Assembly (NCBI RefSeq): GCF_030815855.1
Contig: NZ_JAUSXG010000001.1
Coordinates: 2,418,001 to 2,482,000 of the forward strand
Reading direction: 5' to 3'
Length of the DNA stretch: 64,000 bases
DNA from: Variovorax paradoxus
GTDB lineage: Bacteria; Pseudomonadota; Gammaproteobacteria; Burkholderiales; Burkholderiaceae_C
The notes beneath the pieces were generated by a model. It was not told the origin of the DNA. It worked only from the letters and a program-made list of their open reading frames with translations, and made no database searches. The translations under genes and the position numbers were made by a program. This document shows, one piece after another, positions 1-8,680 of this stretch (position 1 is its first letter; each line of letters opens with the position of its first letter).

Positions 1-149
<149 letters not shown>

Positions 150-1430
150 TCATCCGCGAAAACGGTAGCGCTCGAGCGACTCTGGCTTCATGGTGATCGA
201 GAATCCCGCGCCTGTCGGCGGCATGTACGCGGCGTTGCGAATCACGCAAGGCTCGACGAAGTGCTCATGCAGGTGGTCCACGTACTCGACCACCCTACCC
301 TCGCGCGTTCCGGCAATGCACAGGTAGTCGATCATCGAAAGATGCTGCACGTACTCGCACAGCCCCACGCCACCCGCATGCGGGCACACGGGCAGCTTGT
401 ACTTCGCGGCCATCAGCATCACCGCGAGAATCTCGTTCACGCCGCCGAGCCGGCACGCATCGATCTGCACCACGTCGATGGCCCCGCGCATGATGAACTG
501 CTTGAACATGATGCGGTTCTGGCACATCTCGCCCGTGGCCACCCTCACCACCGGCGCGATGCCTTCGCGGATCTTGCGATGGCCTTCCACGTCATCGGGA
601 CTCGTCGGCTCCTCGATGAACCAGGGCTTGGCGAACGCGAGCTGCCGCACCCAGTCGATGGCCTGGTCGACCTCCCACACCTGGTTGGCATCGATCATCA
701 GGTGCCGGTCGGGCCCGAGCACTTCGCGCGCCACTCTCAGGCGGCGGATGTCGTCCTGCAGGTCGCGCCCCACTTTCAGCTTGACGTGGTTGAAGCCCGC
801 GTCGACCGCCTCCTGCGCCAGATGCCGCAGCTTCTCGTCGGAGTAGCCGAGCCATCCGGCCGACGTGGTGTAGCACGGGTAGCCCTCGGCCTGTAGCGTG
901 GTCACGCGCTCGGCCTTGCCGGCCGCCGCATCACGCAGCAACGCCAGCGCCTCATCGCGCGTGATGCAGTCGGTGATGTAGCGAAAGTCGATGCAGCGCA
1001 CCAGTTCCTCGGGGCTCATGTCCGCCACCAGCTGCCACACCGGCTTGCCTTCGGACTTGGCCCACAGGTCCCACATCGCATTGACCACCGCGCCGGTCGC
1101 GAGGTGAATCGCGCCCTTGTCGGGGCCGATCCAGCGCAACTGGCTGTCGGAGGTGATGTGCCGCCAGAAGCGGCCCATGTCCTCGGCCACCCACTGCAGG
1201 TCGAGCCCGACGACCAGGTGACGCATCGCCTCGATGGCCGCGCAGCAGATCTCGTTGCCGCGGCCGATGGTGAAGGTCAGGCCGTGGCCTTCGAGCCCGG
1301 GCTGGTCCGTCTCCAACACGACATACGCCGCGGAGTAATCCGGGTCGGGGTTCATCGCGTCGGAGCCGTCGAGCTGCTGCGAAGTCGGAAAGCGCACGTC
1401 CAGTACGCGCATGGATCGGACGATGGTCAT
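150..1430 (-). CDS. fucD: L-fuconate dehydratase (enolase superfamily)
   Basis: A 426-residue enolase-superfamily enzyme of the usual length for L-fuconate dehydratase, which removes water from L-fuconate to give 2-keto-3-deoxy-L-fuconate in the cytoplasm. The N-terminus (DVRFPTSQQLDGSDAMNPDP) is typical of this subgroup. Catalytic features are all visible: the KLK pair in HVKLKVG, metal ligands in MIDANQ, IEEPTSPDD and ATGEM, and the base histidine in CPHAGGVGLCEY. Start chosen at 1430 because the family begins about ten residues before DVRFPTS. It lies between a sugar ABC importer and an SDR in one operon, which supports the assignment. Confidence 0.9.
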   Translation of the reverse strand: MTIVRSMRVLDVRFPTSQQLDGSDAMNPDPDYSAAYVVLETDQPGLEGHGLTFTIGRGNEICCAAIEAMRHLVVGLDLQWVAEDMGRFWRHITSDSQLRWIGPDKGAIHLATGAVVNAMWDLWAKSEGKPVWQLVADMSPEELVRCIDFRYITDCITRDEALALLRDAAAGKAERVTTLQAEGYPCYTTSAGWLGYSDEKLRHLAQEAVDAGFNHVKLKVGRDLQDDIRRLRVAREVLGPDRHLMIDANQVWEVDQAIDWVRQLAFAKPWFIEEPTSPDDVEGHRKIREGIAPVVRVATGEMCQNRIMFKQFIMRGAIDVVQIDACRLGGVNEILAVMLMAAKYKLPVCPHAGGVGLCEYVQHLSMIDYLCIAGTREGRVVEYVDHLHEHFVEPCVIRNAAYMPPTGAGFSITMKPESLERYRFRG

Positions 1431-1454
1431 GAACGGAGCCTTCGCGGAAAAGGA

Positions 1455-2408
1455 TCAGTCGTACAGAACGGCGGCGATCTTCGGATCGGCGATGTTGGTC
1501 TTGTCGTACCAGAAGAACCCGGTATCGACCACCTTGGGCAGCTTCTCGCCCTTGATCGCTTTCACCGCCATTTCCACGGTCTTGTAGCCCATGCCCACCG
1601 GGTTCTGCGTGATGGCGCCGGCCATGCTGCCGTCCATGATCGCGTTCTTCTGCTGCTTGCCGGAGTCGTAGCCGATGATCACGACCTTGCCGTTGCGCTT
1701 CATCTCCTTCACGCCATTGACCACGCCAATGGCGGAGCCCTCGTTGGCGCCGAAGATGCCCTTGATGTTCGGCGAGGCCTGCAATATGGACTTGGTGATC
1801 TCGGTCGACTTCAGCTGGTCGCCGCCGCCGTACTGAACGCTCACGATCTTGATGTTCGGGTAGGTCGACTTGATGCGGTTGACGAAGCCGTCGCGCCGGT
1901 CCACGCCGGTGCGGCTGGTCTGGTCGTGCACCACCAGCGCGACCTCGCCCGACTTGCCGATCAGCTCGGCCATCTTGTCGGCGGCCATGGCGGCGGCGGC
2001 CTTGTTGTCGGTCGTGGTGGTGGTCACGGGAATGTCGCTGTCCACGCCCGAGTCGAACGCCACCACGGGGATCTTCGCGGCCTGCGCCTTCTTCAGCAGC
2101 GGAATGGCGGCCTGGCTGTCGAGCGCGGCAAAGCCGACGGCCTGCGGCTTCTTCGCGAGCGCGGCGGAGAGCATGTCGATCTGCTTGTCGACCATCGCTT
2201 CGGTCTCCGGGCCTTCGAAAGTGACCTTCACCTTCAGGTCCTTCGCGGCCTGCTCGGCGCCCGACTTCACGGCTTGCCAGAACTGGTGCTGGAAGCCCTT
2301 GGACACGAGCGGAATGTAGATCTCCTGCGCCTGTTGCGCCTGCGCCAGCCCTGACAGGCCGATGAGGGCCGCGCCCAAGGTGTACGTGACTGCTCTTCTT
2401 TGAATCAT
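1455..2408 (-). CDS. sugar ABC transporter periplasmic binding protein (RbsB-like)
   Basis: A 317-residue periplasmic binding protein of the Peripla_BP_4 type, secreted by a cleavable signal peptide ending near residue 24 (LSGLAQA). The mature part shows the alternating fold of pentose and hexose receptors, including YIPLVSKGFQHQFWQ, the ligand-pocket FDSGVDSD and VVIIGYDSG near the second lobe. An AGGAGA ribosome site lies just before the ATG. It precedes fucD and follows its permease and ATPase, so it is the receptor of this importer. The ligand is inferred to be L-fucose or a related aldose from the pathway genes, not from the receptor itself. Confidence 0.88.
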   Translation of the reverse strand: MIQRRAVTYTLGAALIGLSGLAQAQQAQEIYIPLVSKGFQHQFWQAVKSGAEQAAKDLKVKVTFEGPETEAMVDKQIDMLSAALAKKPQAVGFAALDSQAAIPLLKKAQAAKIPVVAFDSGVDSDIPVTTTTTDNKAAAAMAADKMAELIGKSGEVALVVHDQTSRTGVDRRDGFVNRIKSTYPNIKIVSVQYGGGDQLKSTEITKSILQASPNIKGIFGANEGSAIGVVNGVKEMKRNGKVVIIGYDSGKQQKNAIMDGSMAGAITQNPVGMGYKTVEMAVKAIKGEKLPKVVDTGFFWYDKTNIADPKIAAVLYD

Positions 2409-2442
2409 GCAAAGTCTCCTGTGGTTGTAGAAATGGAGTGGG

Positions 2443-3498
2443 TCACTGCGTGCTGCCGCTGCGGCGGCGCAGGATGTCGGCGTACACGGCCAGGATGATG
2501 ATCACGCCCGTGACCACCGTCTGCCATTCCTGCGCGACCGAGAGAATGCGCAGGCCGTTGGTCAGCACGCTCATGATGAAGGCGCCGATGATCGTGCCGA
2601 CGATGGTGCCGGTGCCGCCGCTGAGCGAGGTGCCGCCGATGACCACCGCCGCAATCGCATCGAGCTCGTAGCCTTGCCCGAGCGCGGGCTGCGCGGAGTT
2701 CAGGCGCGAGGCGATCAGGAGGCCCGCAATGCCGCAGATGCCGCCGCTCACCGTGTAGACCACGACCTTCCAGAAATCGGTGTTCACGCCCGAGAGGCGC
2801 ACCGCCTCTTCGTTGCTGCCGAGCGCGAAGGTGTAGCGCCCCAGGATGGTCTTGTTGAGCACGATGCTCGCGGCCACCGCCACCAGGAACAGGATCAGCA
2901 CCGCGTTCGGAATCGGCAGCGCCGGAATGAAGTAGCCGATCAGCGAGTCCTGCGAGATCGCCGAAAAGTCCGGCGTGTCGTTGAAGTAGATCGGCTTGGT
3001 GCCCGAGATCACGAGCGACAGGCCCTTGAGCAGCATCATCATGCCCAGCGTCGCGATGAAGGGCGGGATCTTGAGCTTGGCGATCAGCACGCCCGAGACG
3101 AACCCGGCCAGCGCGCCGAAGAAGATGGCGGCTGCAATGCCGAGTGCAAGCGGCATGCCCATGTAGGTGAGCACCACGCCGGCCATGACGGCGCAGAAGG
3201 TCATCAGCGTGCCCACCGACAGATCGATGCCCGCGGTGATGATGACGAAGGTGCAGGCAATGGCCAGCACGCCGTTCACCGCGGTCGACTGCAGGATGCT
3301 CACGAGGTTGTCGGTCTGCAGGAACTGCGGCGACGCGAAGCTGAAGAACACCATCAGCACGATGAGGCTGGCAAAGGCCAAGAGCTTCTGCCGCGTGGCG
3401 GGGCGAAAGAGCCGCGCCTTCAGTGAGAAGCCGGGTACAGCAGTGCCGGCGGCGGTGGTGGCGGTGGGGGTCGTCAAAGTGTTGTCTCCAGTCGTCAT
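2443..3498 (-). CDS. sugar ABC transporter permease (RbsC-like)
   Basis: A 351-residue integral membrane permease of the BPD_transp_2 family. After a short Thr/Ala-rich cytoplasmic start it has about nine hydrophobic segments. Family signatures visible are GIDLSVGT in the first third and [16 protein letters not shown] near residue 265, the conserved motif of ribose and related sugar permeases. Its ATG overlaps the stop of the upstream ATPase gene (ATGA at 3495-3498), indicating translational coupling. It forms the membrane channel of the importer with the flanking ATPase and binding protein. Confidence 0.9.
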   Translation of the reverse strand: MTTGDNTLTTPTATTAAGTAVPGFSLKARLFRPATRQKLLAFASLIVLMVFFSFASPQFLQTDNLVSILQSTAVNGVLAIACTFVIITAGIDLSVGTLMTFCAVMAGVVLTYMGMPLALGIAAAIFFGALAGFVSGVLIAKLKIPPFIATLGMMMLLKGLSLVISGTKPIYFNDTPDFSAISQDSLIGYFIPALPIPNAVLILFLVAVAASIVLNKTILGRYTFALGSNEEAVRLSGVNTDFWKVVVYTVSGGICGIAGLLIASRLNSAQPALGQGYELDAIAAVVIGGTSLSGGTGTIVGTIIGAFIMSVLTNGLRILSVAQEWQTVVTGVIIILAVYADILRRRSGSTQ

Positions 3499-5006
3499 GC
3501 GGTGGCGGCAGCTTCACGCCGGGTGGCGAGCTGCATGATCTTTTCCTGCGAGGCTTCGCGCCCCGCCAGTTCGCCGGTGATGCGGCCTTCGCACATCACC
3601 AGCACGCGGTGGCTCACGCGCAATATCTCGGGCAGCTCCGACGAGATGATCACGATGGCCTTGCCCTGCTCGGCCAGTGCATTCAGCAGGCGGTAGATTT
3701 CGGCCTTGGCGCCCACGTCGATGCCGCGCGTGGGTTCGTCGAAGAAGAGCACGCTGCAGTCGCGCAGCAGCCACTTGGCAATCACGATCTTCTGCTGGTT
3801 GCCGCCCGAGAGCAGCCGCACCTGCTGGCGCACCGAAGGCGTCTTGATGTTGAGCTGTTTCACGTAGCGCTCGCCCGCCGCCCCGATGGCGGCCTGGTCG
3901 ATGAAGACGCCCATCGAGACGAACTGCTTCATGCTCGGCAGCGCGATGTTGGTTTCCACGTCCATGCCCGTGGCCAGGCCGAAGTGCTTGCGGTCTTCGG
4001 AGAGATAGCCGATGCCGTGCGCCACCGCATCCTCGGGCGACCGGATCGACACTTTCTTGCCGCGCACGAAGACCTCGCCCGCGTCGATCGGGTCGGCGCC
4101 GAACACCGCCCGTGCGAGCTCGGTGCGGCCCGCGCCCATGAGCCCCGCGAAGCCCAGGATCTCGCCCTTGCGCAGCACGAAGCTCGCATTGCGCACCATC
4201 GCGCCGCGCGTGATGCCGCGCGCCTCGAGCACGATCTCGTTGCCCGACGTGTCGGGAAAATCGTTCTCCACCTCGATGAGCTGGCGCCCCACCATCATGG
4301 CGATGAGCGAGTCCATCGGCGTCTCGGCCATCGAGACGGTGGCGATGTACTGGCCGTCCCGCATCACCGTCACGCGGTCGGCAATGCGCTTGAGCTCGTC
4401 CATCTTGTGCGAGATGTAGACGATGGCCACGCCCTGCGACCTGAGCTGGCCGATGATGCGGAACAGGTCGGCCACCTCTTCGTTGTTGAGCGCGGCGGTG
4501 GGCTCGTCCATGATGAGCACGCGCGAGTCGAACGAGAGCGCCTTCGCGATCTCGACCATCTGCTGCTTCGCCACGGTAAGTTCGCCGACCGGGGTGTGCG
4601 GGTCGATCCGCAGGTTCATGCGCTCGAAGATGCGCTCCGTTTCGGCGCGCATGGCGTCTTCGTCGATGAAGACGCCGAAGCGTCCGCGCGGCTCGCGGCC
4701 GATGAAGATGTTCTGCGCGGCGCTCAGGTGGTTCATCAGGTTCAGCTCCTGATGAATGATCCCGATGCCCAGCGCCTGCGCGGCGCGCGGGCTTGCAATA
4801 TCGACAGACTGGCCATCGAACGTCACTTCGCCGGAGTCCTTGCTGTAGACGCCGGCCAGCACCTTCATGAGCGTGGACTTGCCGGCGCCGTTTTCGCCCA
4901 TCAGCGCGTGCACCTCGCCGGGCAGCAGATCGAACTGCGCCTTGTCGAGCGCGCGCACGCCGGCGAAGGACTTGCAGAGGTCGCGGATGGTGACGATGGG
5001 TTGCAT
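3495..5006 (-). CDS. sugar ABC transporter ATP-binding protein, two fused ABC domains (RbsA/MglA-like)
   Basis: A 503-residue double ATPase. The first domain has Walker [10 protein letters not shown] and Walker [11 protein letters not shown], with the degenerate signature LTVAKQQ usual for this class. The second has a degenerate Walker A region ([10 protein letters not shown]), the signature LSGGNQQK and Walker [12 protein letters not shown]. This asymmetry is normal in carbohydrate-uptake (CUT2) ATPases. The gene follows the lactonase by 6 bp and overlaps the permease by 4 bp. It energises import of the operon's sugar at the inner membrane. Confidence 0.92.
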   Translation of the reverse strand: MQPIVTIRDLCKSFAGVRALDKAQFDLLPGEVHALMGENGAGKSTLMKVLAGVYSKDSGEVTFDGQSVDIASPRAAQALGIGIIHQELNLMNHLSAAQNIFIGREPRGRFGVFIDEDAMRAETERIFERMNLRIDPHTPVGELTVAKQQMVEIAKALSFDSRVLIMDEPTAALNNEEVADLFRIIGQLRSQGVAIVYISHKMDELKRIADRVTVMRDGQYIATVSMAETPMDSLIAMMVGRQLIEVENDFPDTSGNEIVLEARGITRGAMVRNASFVLRKGEILGFAGLMGAGRTELARAVFGADPIDAGEVFVRGKKVSIRSPEDAVAHGIGYLSEDRKHFGLATGMDVETNIALPSMKQFVSMGVFIDQAAIGAAGERYVKQLNIKTPSVRQQVRLLSGGNQQKIVIAKWLLRDCSVLFFDEPTRGIDVGAKAEIYRLLNALAEQGKAIVIISSELPEILRVSHRVLVMCEGRITGELAGREASQEKIMQLATRREAAATA

Positions 5007-5012
5007 GCGTAT

Positions 5013-5888
5013 TCAGTCCGTCGAGATGGCGTAGAAGCGCTGCGCGGTGCCGCGCCAGATGTGCGACTGCTCGCCGGCCGACAAGCCGCCGATGCAGGCC
5101 TCGCTGACCTCGATCCAGCCCGCGTAGTCGCCCGCCAGCGTGAGCACCGGCCAGTCGCTGCCCCACATGAGGCGGTCGGCTCCGAAGCTTTCGAGCAGGT
5201 GCTCCCACACCGGGCGCACGGCGCGCACCGCCGCATCGGCATCGCCGTGGGTCGATGGCGGCGCTTCGCCCCAGAGGCCGGAGAATTTGCAGCACACCTG
5301 AGGCAGCGCGGCGAGCCCGGCCATGTCCTTGCGCCAGGCCGCGAAGGCCTCGCCGCCGTACGCGCCCACCGGCGGCTTGGCGGCGTGGTCGATCACCACC
5401 GGCAGCTGCGGCCAGTCCTTCAAAAAGCGCATCAGCGAAGGCAAATGCCGCGGCTTCACCAGCGCATCGAAGCGCAAGCCCAGGCGAACGAGCGCCTGGA
5501 TGGCGTCGGGGCGCGGCACGCGCGCGATCCAGTCGTCGTCGGGCAGGTCTTGGAGCATCGGCCGCACGCCCTTGAACTTCGGATGCCGCGCCATGCGCTC
5601 GAGCGAAGCCATGGCATCGGGGCTGCCCAGGTCGACCCAGCCGACCACACCGCCGACCACGTCGTGCGCGGCGGCCAGCTCGAGCATGAAGTCCGTTTCG
5701 GCTTCCGAGTCGGCCGCCTGCACCAGCACGGTCTGCTCCACGCCATGCGCGTGCAGGAGCGGCGCGAGATCCGCGGGAAGAAAGTCGCGCACCAGCGGCG
5801 CCAGGGCGGGCACGTCGGCGCGCAGCCACGTGTAGTCGCCGCGGGCGGGCCGCCAGAAATGCTGATGCGAGTCGATGCGTGTCGTCAT
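5013..5888 (-). CDS. amidohydrolase family lactonase (probable L-fucono-1,5-lactonase)
   Basis: A 291-residue protein of the amidohydrolase_2 / COG3618 family, whose characterised members open sugar lactones such as L-fuconolactone. The metal-binding start DSHQHFW sits at residues 5-11, the central VIDHAAKPP holds a conserved histidine, and WGSDWPVL near the C-terminus carries the catalytic aspartate. Start at 5888 (MTTRIDSHQHFW) is preferred because the motif is normally within ten residues of the N-terminus; an in-frame ATG at 5924 adds 12 unconserved residues. The operon supports the step between sugar dehydrogenase and fuconate dehydratase. Confidence 0.85.
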   Translation of the reverse strand: MTTRIDSHQHFWRPARGDYTWLRADVPALAPLVRDFLPADLAPLLHAHGVEQTVLVQAADSEAETDFMLELAAAHDVVGGVVGWVDLGSPDAMASLERMARHPKFKGVRPMLQDLPDDDWIARVPRPDAIQALVRLGLRFDALVKPRHLPSLMRFLKDWPQLPVVIDHAAKPPVGAYGGEAFAAWRKDMAGLAALPQVCCKFSGLWGEAPPSTHGDADAAVRAVRPVWEHLLESFGADRLMWGSDWPVLTLAGDYAGWIEVSEACIGGLSAGEQSHIWRGTAQRFYAISTD

Positions 5889-5985
5889 GCGTTTCAAATC
5901 GTCGCCGCCCGGGTTTCGGTCCATGGCGGGGGCCTATTCATTCAGATCGTGGCACCAGCGTCAACCATCACGAACCCGATCGGTG

Positions 5986-7050
5986 TCAGAACGAATGGCT
6001 GATGCCGAAGTACGTTCCCGATTGCCGGCCGCCCGCGGGCGGATTGTTGTTGGTGGCTTCCACCGAGAAATTGGCCGTCGCGCTGTTGTAGACCTTGCCC
6101 ACCGATGCATAGAGCAGCGTGCGTTTCGACAACGCATAGTTGGCGCCCAGCATGTACAGGTTGGCGCTGCCGGCGTTTCGGTTCTGCGCGACGCGGAACA
6201 CCGAGCCGATCAGCGTCAGCCAGGGCGTGAGCTTGTAGTTGGCGCCGACCCAGTAGTGGTTGGCCTTGCTCGGCGCGGTGAGCGGTGCATCGGGCGCCGA
6301 CAGCCGCTGGTAGCCGACGAACATCTTGAGATCGTCGAACAAGCTCGCGGTGCCGCCGAGCGTGAGCTCCTTCGAGGTATTGAACAGATCCGAATACCTG
6401 CCGTTCTTGTCGCGCGCCACGTCGTAGATGGCCCGCACTTCGAACGAGGGCGCGATGTACGACAGCGAGACGCCGTCCTTGCGCAGCTTCGTGAAGCCAT
6501 CGGCCTGCTCGCCCAGGCCTGTCTGCACGGTGGCGCTGAAGCCGCCCCAGGTCGGTGTCGTGTACTCGACGCCGTTGTCGTTGCCCTGCCAGTTGCGCCC
6601 GCGCACCAGCGTGGCGGTGCCGATGAACTGCTGGCCCGTGGGGTCGAGATACCAGACATCGTTGGCGATCGACAGGTTCTTGCCCAGCACCAGCTTGCCC
6701 CAGTAGTCCTGCAGGCCGACATAGGAACGCCGGTTGAGCAGCAGGTCGGCGCCGTTGGGCTTGGCCGCGGGCAGGTCGAAGCCGCCCTCGAGCACGAACA
6801 GGGCGACCATGCCACCGCCCAGGTCCTCGGTGCCTTTCACGCCCAGCATGCTGGTGCCCCATTGATTGCCGGCATGGCGCCACAGGCGTCCCCCGCCCTG
6901 GCCCGAATCGTTGGCGATGTTGTTCTGGTAGTCGGCCCCGGCAACGGCGCGGCCGTAGAGGGTCACGCTGCTCTGGGCCTGGACACTCGCTGCGCCGAAG
7001 CCGAGGCAACCGCAAGCAGCGCCCGCCATGGCGAGGGATCGGAAATTCAT
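5986..7050 (-). CDS. outer-membrane porin (Gram-negative porin, betaproteobacterial type)
   Basis: A 354-residue precursor with a signal peptide ending at SVQAQ, followed by the classical mature start SSVTLYGRAVAGADY of Burkholderiales trimeric porins, and ending in aromatic SGTYFGISHSF, the C-terminal Phe needed for outer-membrane assembly. Start at 7050 is set by AGGAGACAAGACG directly upstream; an upstream in-frame ATG at 7086 lacks such a site and lies in the operator region. It is the promoter-proximal gene of the fucose-type operon, so it probably admits the sugar across the outer membrane. Porins of this family are not very selective, so specificity is inference. Confidence 0.9.
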   Translation of the reverse strand: MNFRSLAMAGAACGCLGFGAASVQAQSSVTLYGRAVAGADYQNNIANDSGQGGGRLWRHAGNQWGTSMLGVKGTEDLGGGMVALFVLEGGFDLPAAKPNGADLLLNRRSYVGLQDYWGKLVLGKNLSIANDVWYLDPTGQQFIGTATLVRGRNWQGNDNGVEYTTPTWGGFSATVQTGLGEQADGFTKLRKDGVSLSYIAPSFEVRAIYDVARDKNGRYSDLFNTSKELTLGGTASLFDDLKMFVGYQRLSAPDAPLTAPSKANHYWVGANYKLTPWLTLIGSVFRVAQNRNAGSANLYMLGANYALSKRTLLYASVGKVYNSATANFSVEATNNNPPAGGRQSGTYFGISHSF

Positions 7051-7087
7051 CGTCTTGTCTCCTGTTGTTCTATGACTCTGGACCATC

Positions 7088-7142
7088 TGGCCTTACCAAT
7101 TTGGCTTGGCCACTTTGCCAGAATGTTAAATTGGCCTGACCA
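7088..7142. promoter_or_regulatory. cluster of TGGCnTnACCA-type operator half-palindromes between porin and GntR genes
   Basis: TGGCCTTACCA (7088-7098), TGGCTTGGCCA (7102-7112) and TGGCCTGACCA (7132-7142) are variants of one dyad. A further copy, TGGCATGACCA (7219-7229), spans the start codon of the regulator. FadR-subfamily GntR proteins typically bind TGGTnnnACCA-like dyads, so these are probably binding sites for the regulator encoded next to them. They would control both the minus-strand sugar operon and the regulator itself. Seen: the sequences and spacing; inferred: the protein that binds. Confidence 0.6.
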
Positions 7143-7222
7143 GAGCAAACCCTTTGAGGGTTTTCCTCCCCCGTAAGTGGAAGGTTTTAAGAGAAATCAG
7201 CCGCAGAGGCTGTCAAACTGGC

Positions 7223-7972
7223 ATGACCAATTCACCGCCCGCCCCTGCACCGATTTCCATGCTTCCTCCCCCTAAGCCCACCGACACCCGCCGGCTCTAC
7301 CAACAGATCGCGGACCAGATCCGGGCTTTCATCCGGGACGGCAACCTGCCCGCCGGGGCGCGCTTGCCCCCTGAGCGGGAGCTGGCCTTGCAGCTGGGTG
7401 TCTCGCGACCTTCATTGCGCGAGGCGCTGATCGCCCTCGAGATCGACGGGCGCATCGAGATCAGGATGGGTTCGGGCGTCTATGTCTGCGCCTCGCAGGA
7501 CGCGCCGGAGCACGCAACCCCCGCGGTCGGCGAAAGTCCATCGGAGATGATCCAGGCGCGCGCCATGCTCGAAGGCTCGGTGGTCACGCTGGCCTCGGCC
7601 CGCGTCACGCCGCAGCATCTGGAGCGCGTGAAGGCATCGCTGGAAAGCATGCGCCGCGACGGCCTCAACGGCCGCACGCAGATCGACAACGACCGGCGTT
7701 TTCACATCGCCATTGCCGAGATGACGGGCAACTCGGTTCTCGTGCGGCTGGTCGGCGAACTGTTCGACGGGCGGCACAGTCCGATCTCGTCGCGCATGAG
7801 CGAGCGCGCCGAGAGTCCGCATGCATGGAAGGCCGCGTTCGCCGAGCACGAGGCGATCTACCGGGCGCTGGAGGCGCGGGATCCGCAGGCCGCCGTGGCC
7901 GCCATGCTGCATCACCTGAGCGCGTCGCATGCACGGTGGACGGAGGAACCTGCGTCGCCTGCGGCCGACTGA
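7223..7972 (+). CDS. FadR-subfamily GntR transcriptional regulator
   Basis: A 249-residue regulator. An N-terminal winged helix (RLYQQIADQIRAFIRDG, then LPPERELALQLGVSRPSLREAL) is followed by an all-helical FCD ligand domain with the metal-binding pattern DNDRRFHIAIAEM, FAEHEAIYRAL and AMLHHLSASH. Start at 7223 is preferred; an ATG at 7259 would also keep the whole winged helix. It is divergent from the sugar operon and has operator-like dyads in the gap and over its own start, so it is the likely repressor of that operon, responding to the sugar or a pathway acid. Confidence 0.88.
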   Translation: MTNSPPAPAPISMLPPPKPTDTRRLYQQIADQIRAFIRDGNLPAGARLPPERELALQLGVSRPSLREALIALEIDGRIEIRMGSGVYVCASQDAPEHATPAVGESPSEMIQARAMLEGSVVTLASARVTPQHLERVKASLESMRRDGLNGRTQIDNDRRFHIAIAEMTGNSVLVRLVGELFDGRHSPISSRMSERAESPHAWKAAFAEHEAIYRALEARDPQAAVAAMLHHLSASHARWTEEPASPAAD

Positions 7973-8086
7973 TCGGGCCAGTGCCTTGCGGATCTCGGCC
8001 ACGCGTTCGGCCGTGAACACGGCGCTGGCCGGCAGGTCTGAAGGCCGATGCTATTCTTCAGGCCCATCAAACTTCAGGCGGTCCGG

Positions 8087-8587
8087 ATGCGCTTCAAGCC
8101 CGTAGCAGTCGTGCTCCTTTGTGCAAGCGCAGTGTCTGCCGCCGATGGGCCCACCGCGACGACGACAACGCTCTACAAGTCCACCGGCCCCGATGGAAGA
8201 ACGATCTATAGCGACACGCCACAACCACAGGCGCGCGACTCCAAGACATTGACGTTCAAGAACCTGCCGGCCAGTTCCTTGTCGAGTGAAACCCTTGCGT
8301 ACATCGAACAGCTGCGCAAGTCTTCGAACGCCGGAGCATCCGCTCCACCGCCTCGTGACACGGTGCTTTTCTCCGCCAAGTGGTGCGGCTATTGCAGACA
8401 GGCGAAAGCCTATCTGGCCGCCAAGAGCATCGGCTACCGCGAGGTGGACATCGATACCGCGGAAGGCAAGTCGGCCTACGCGCAACTCGGAGGCAATAGC
8501 GGCGTGCCACAGCTTTTCGTGAATGGCCGAGGCATTACAGGCTTCAGCGCTGCCGCCTATGACGTGTTCTTGCAGGCCCGCAAATAG
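8087..8587 (+). CDS. DUF4124 and glutaredoxin-domain exported protein
   Basis: A 166-residue protein with a signal peptide (FKPVAVVLLCASAVSAA), a DUF4124 domain around residues 25-55 (TLYKSTGPDGRTIYSDTP) and a C-terminal glutaredoxin fold. The redox motif is WCGYC at about residue 100, with the cis-proline loop SGVPQLFVNG. Proteins of this architecture are common in Burkholderiales and presumably act as periplasmic thiol-disulfide proteins; their partners are unknown. Start at 8087 gives a clean signal peptide, while an ATG at 8048 adds 13 residues. It is convergent with the EF-G-like gene. Confidence 0.8.
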   Translation: MRFKPVAVVLLCASAVSAADGPTATTTTLYKSTGPDGRTIYSDTPQPQARDSKTLTFKNLPASSLSSETLAYIEQLRKSSNAGASAPPPRDTVLFSAKWCGYCRQAKAYLAAKSIGYREVDIDTAEGKSAYAQLGGNSGVPQLFVNGRGITGFSAAAYDVFLQARK

Positions 8588-8644
8588 CACGCGACAAGCC
8601 GCGCGTCGTTTCATGCGCCCGCTCAGCCCCGGCTGACAGCGTGC

Positions 8645-8680
8645 GTCCTGAAATCAGGACCTGATCCGGGTTTCTTTTTT
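8645..8680 (+). terminator. possible rho-independent terminator
   Basis: GTCCTGAAATCAGGAC (8645-8660) is a perfect 7-bp stem with a 2-base centre. It is followed, after a 10-base spacer, by the T-rich run TTTCTTTTTT (8671-8680). It lies between two convergent genes, 57 bp after the glutaredoxin gene. The spacer before the T-run makes this only a moderate candidate. Confidence 0.4.
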
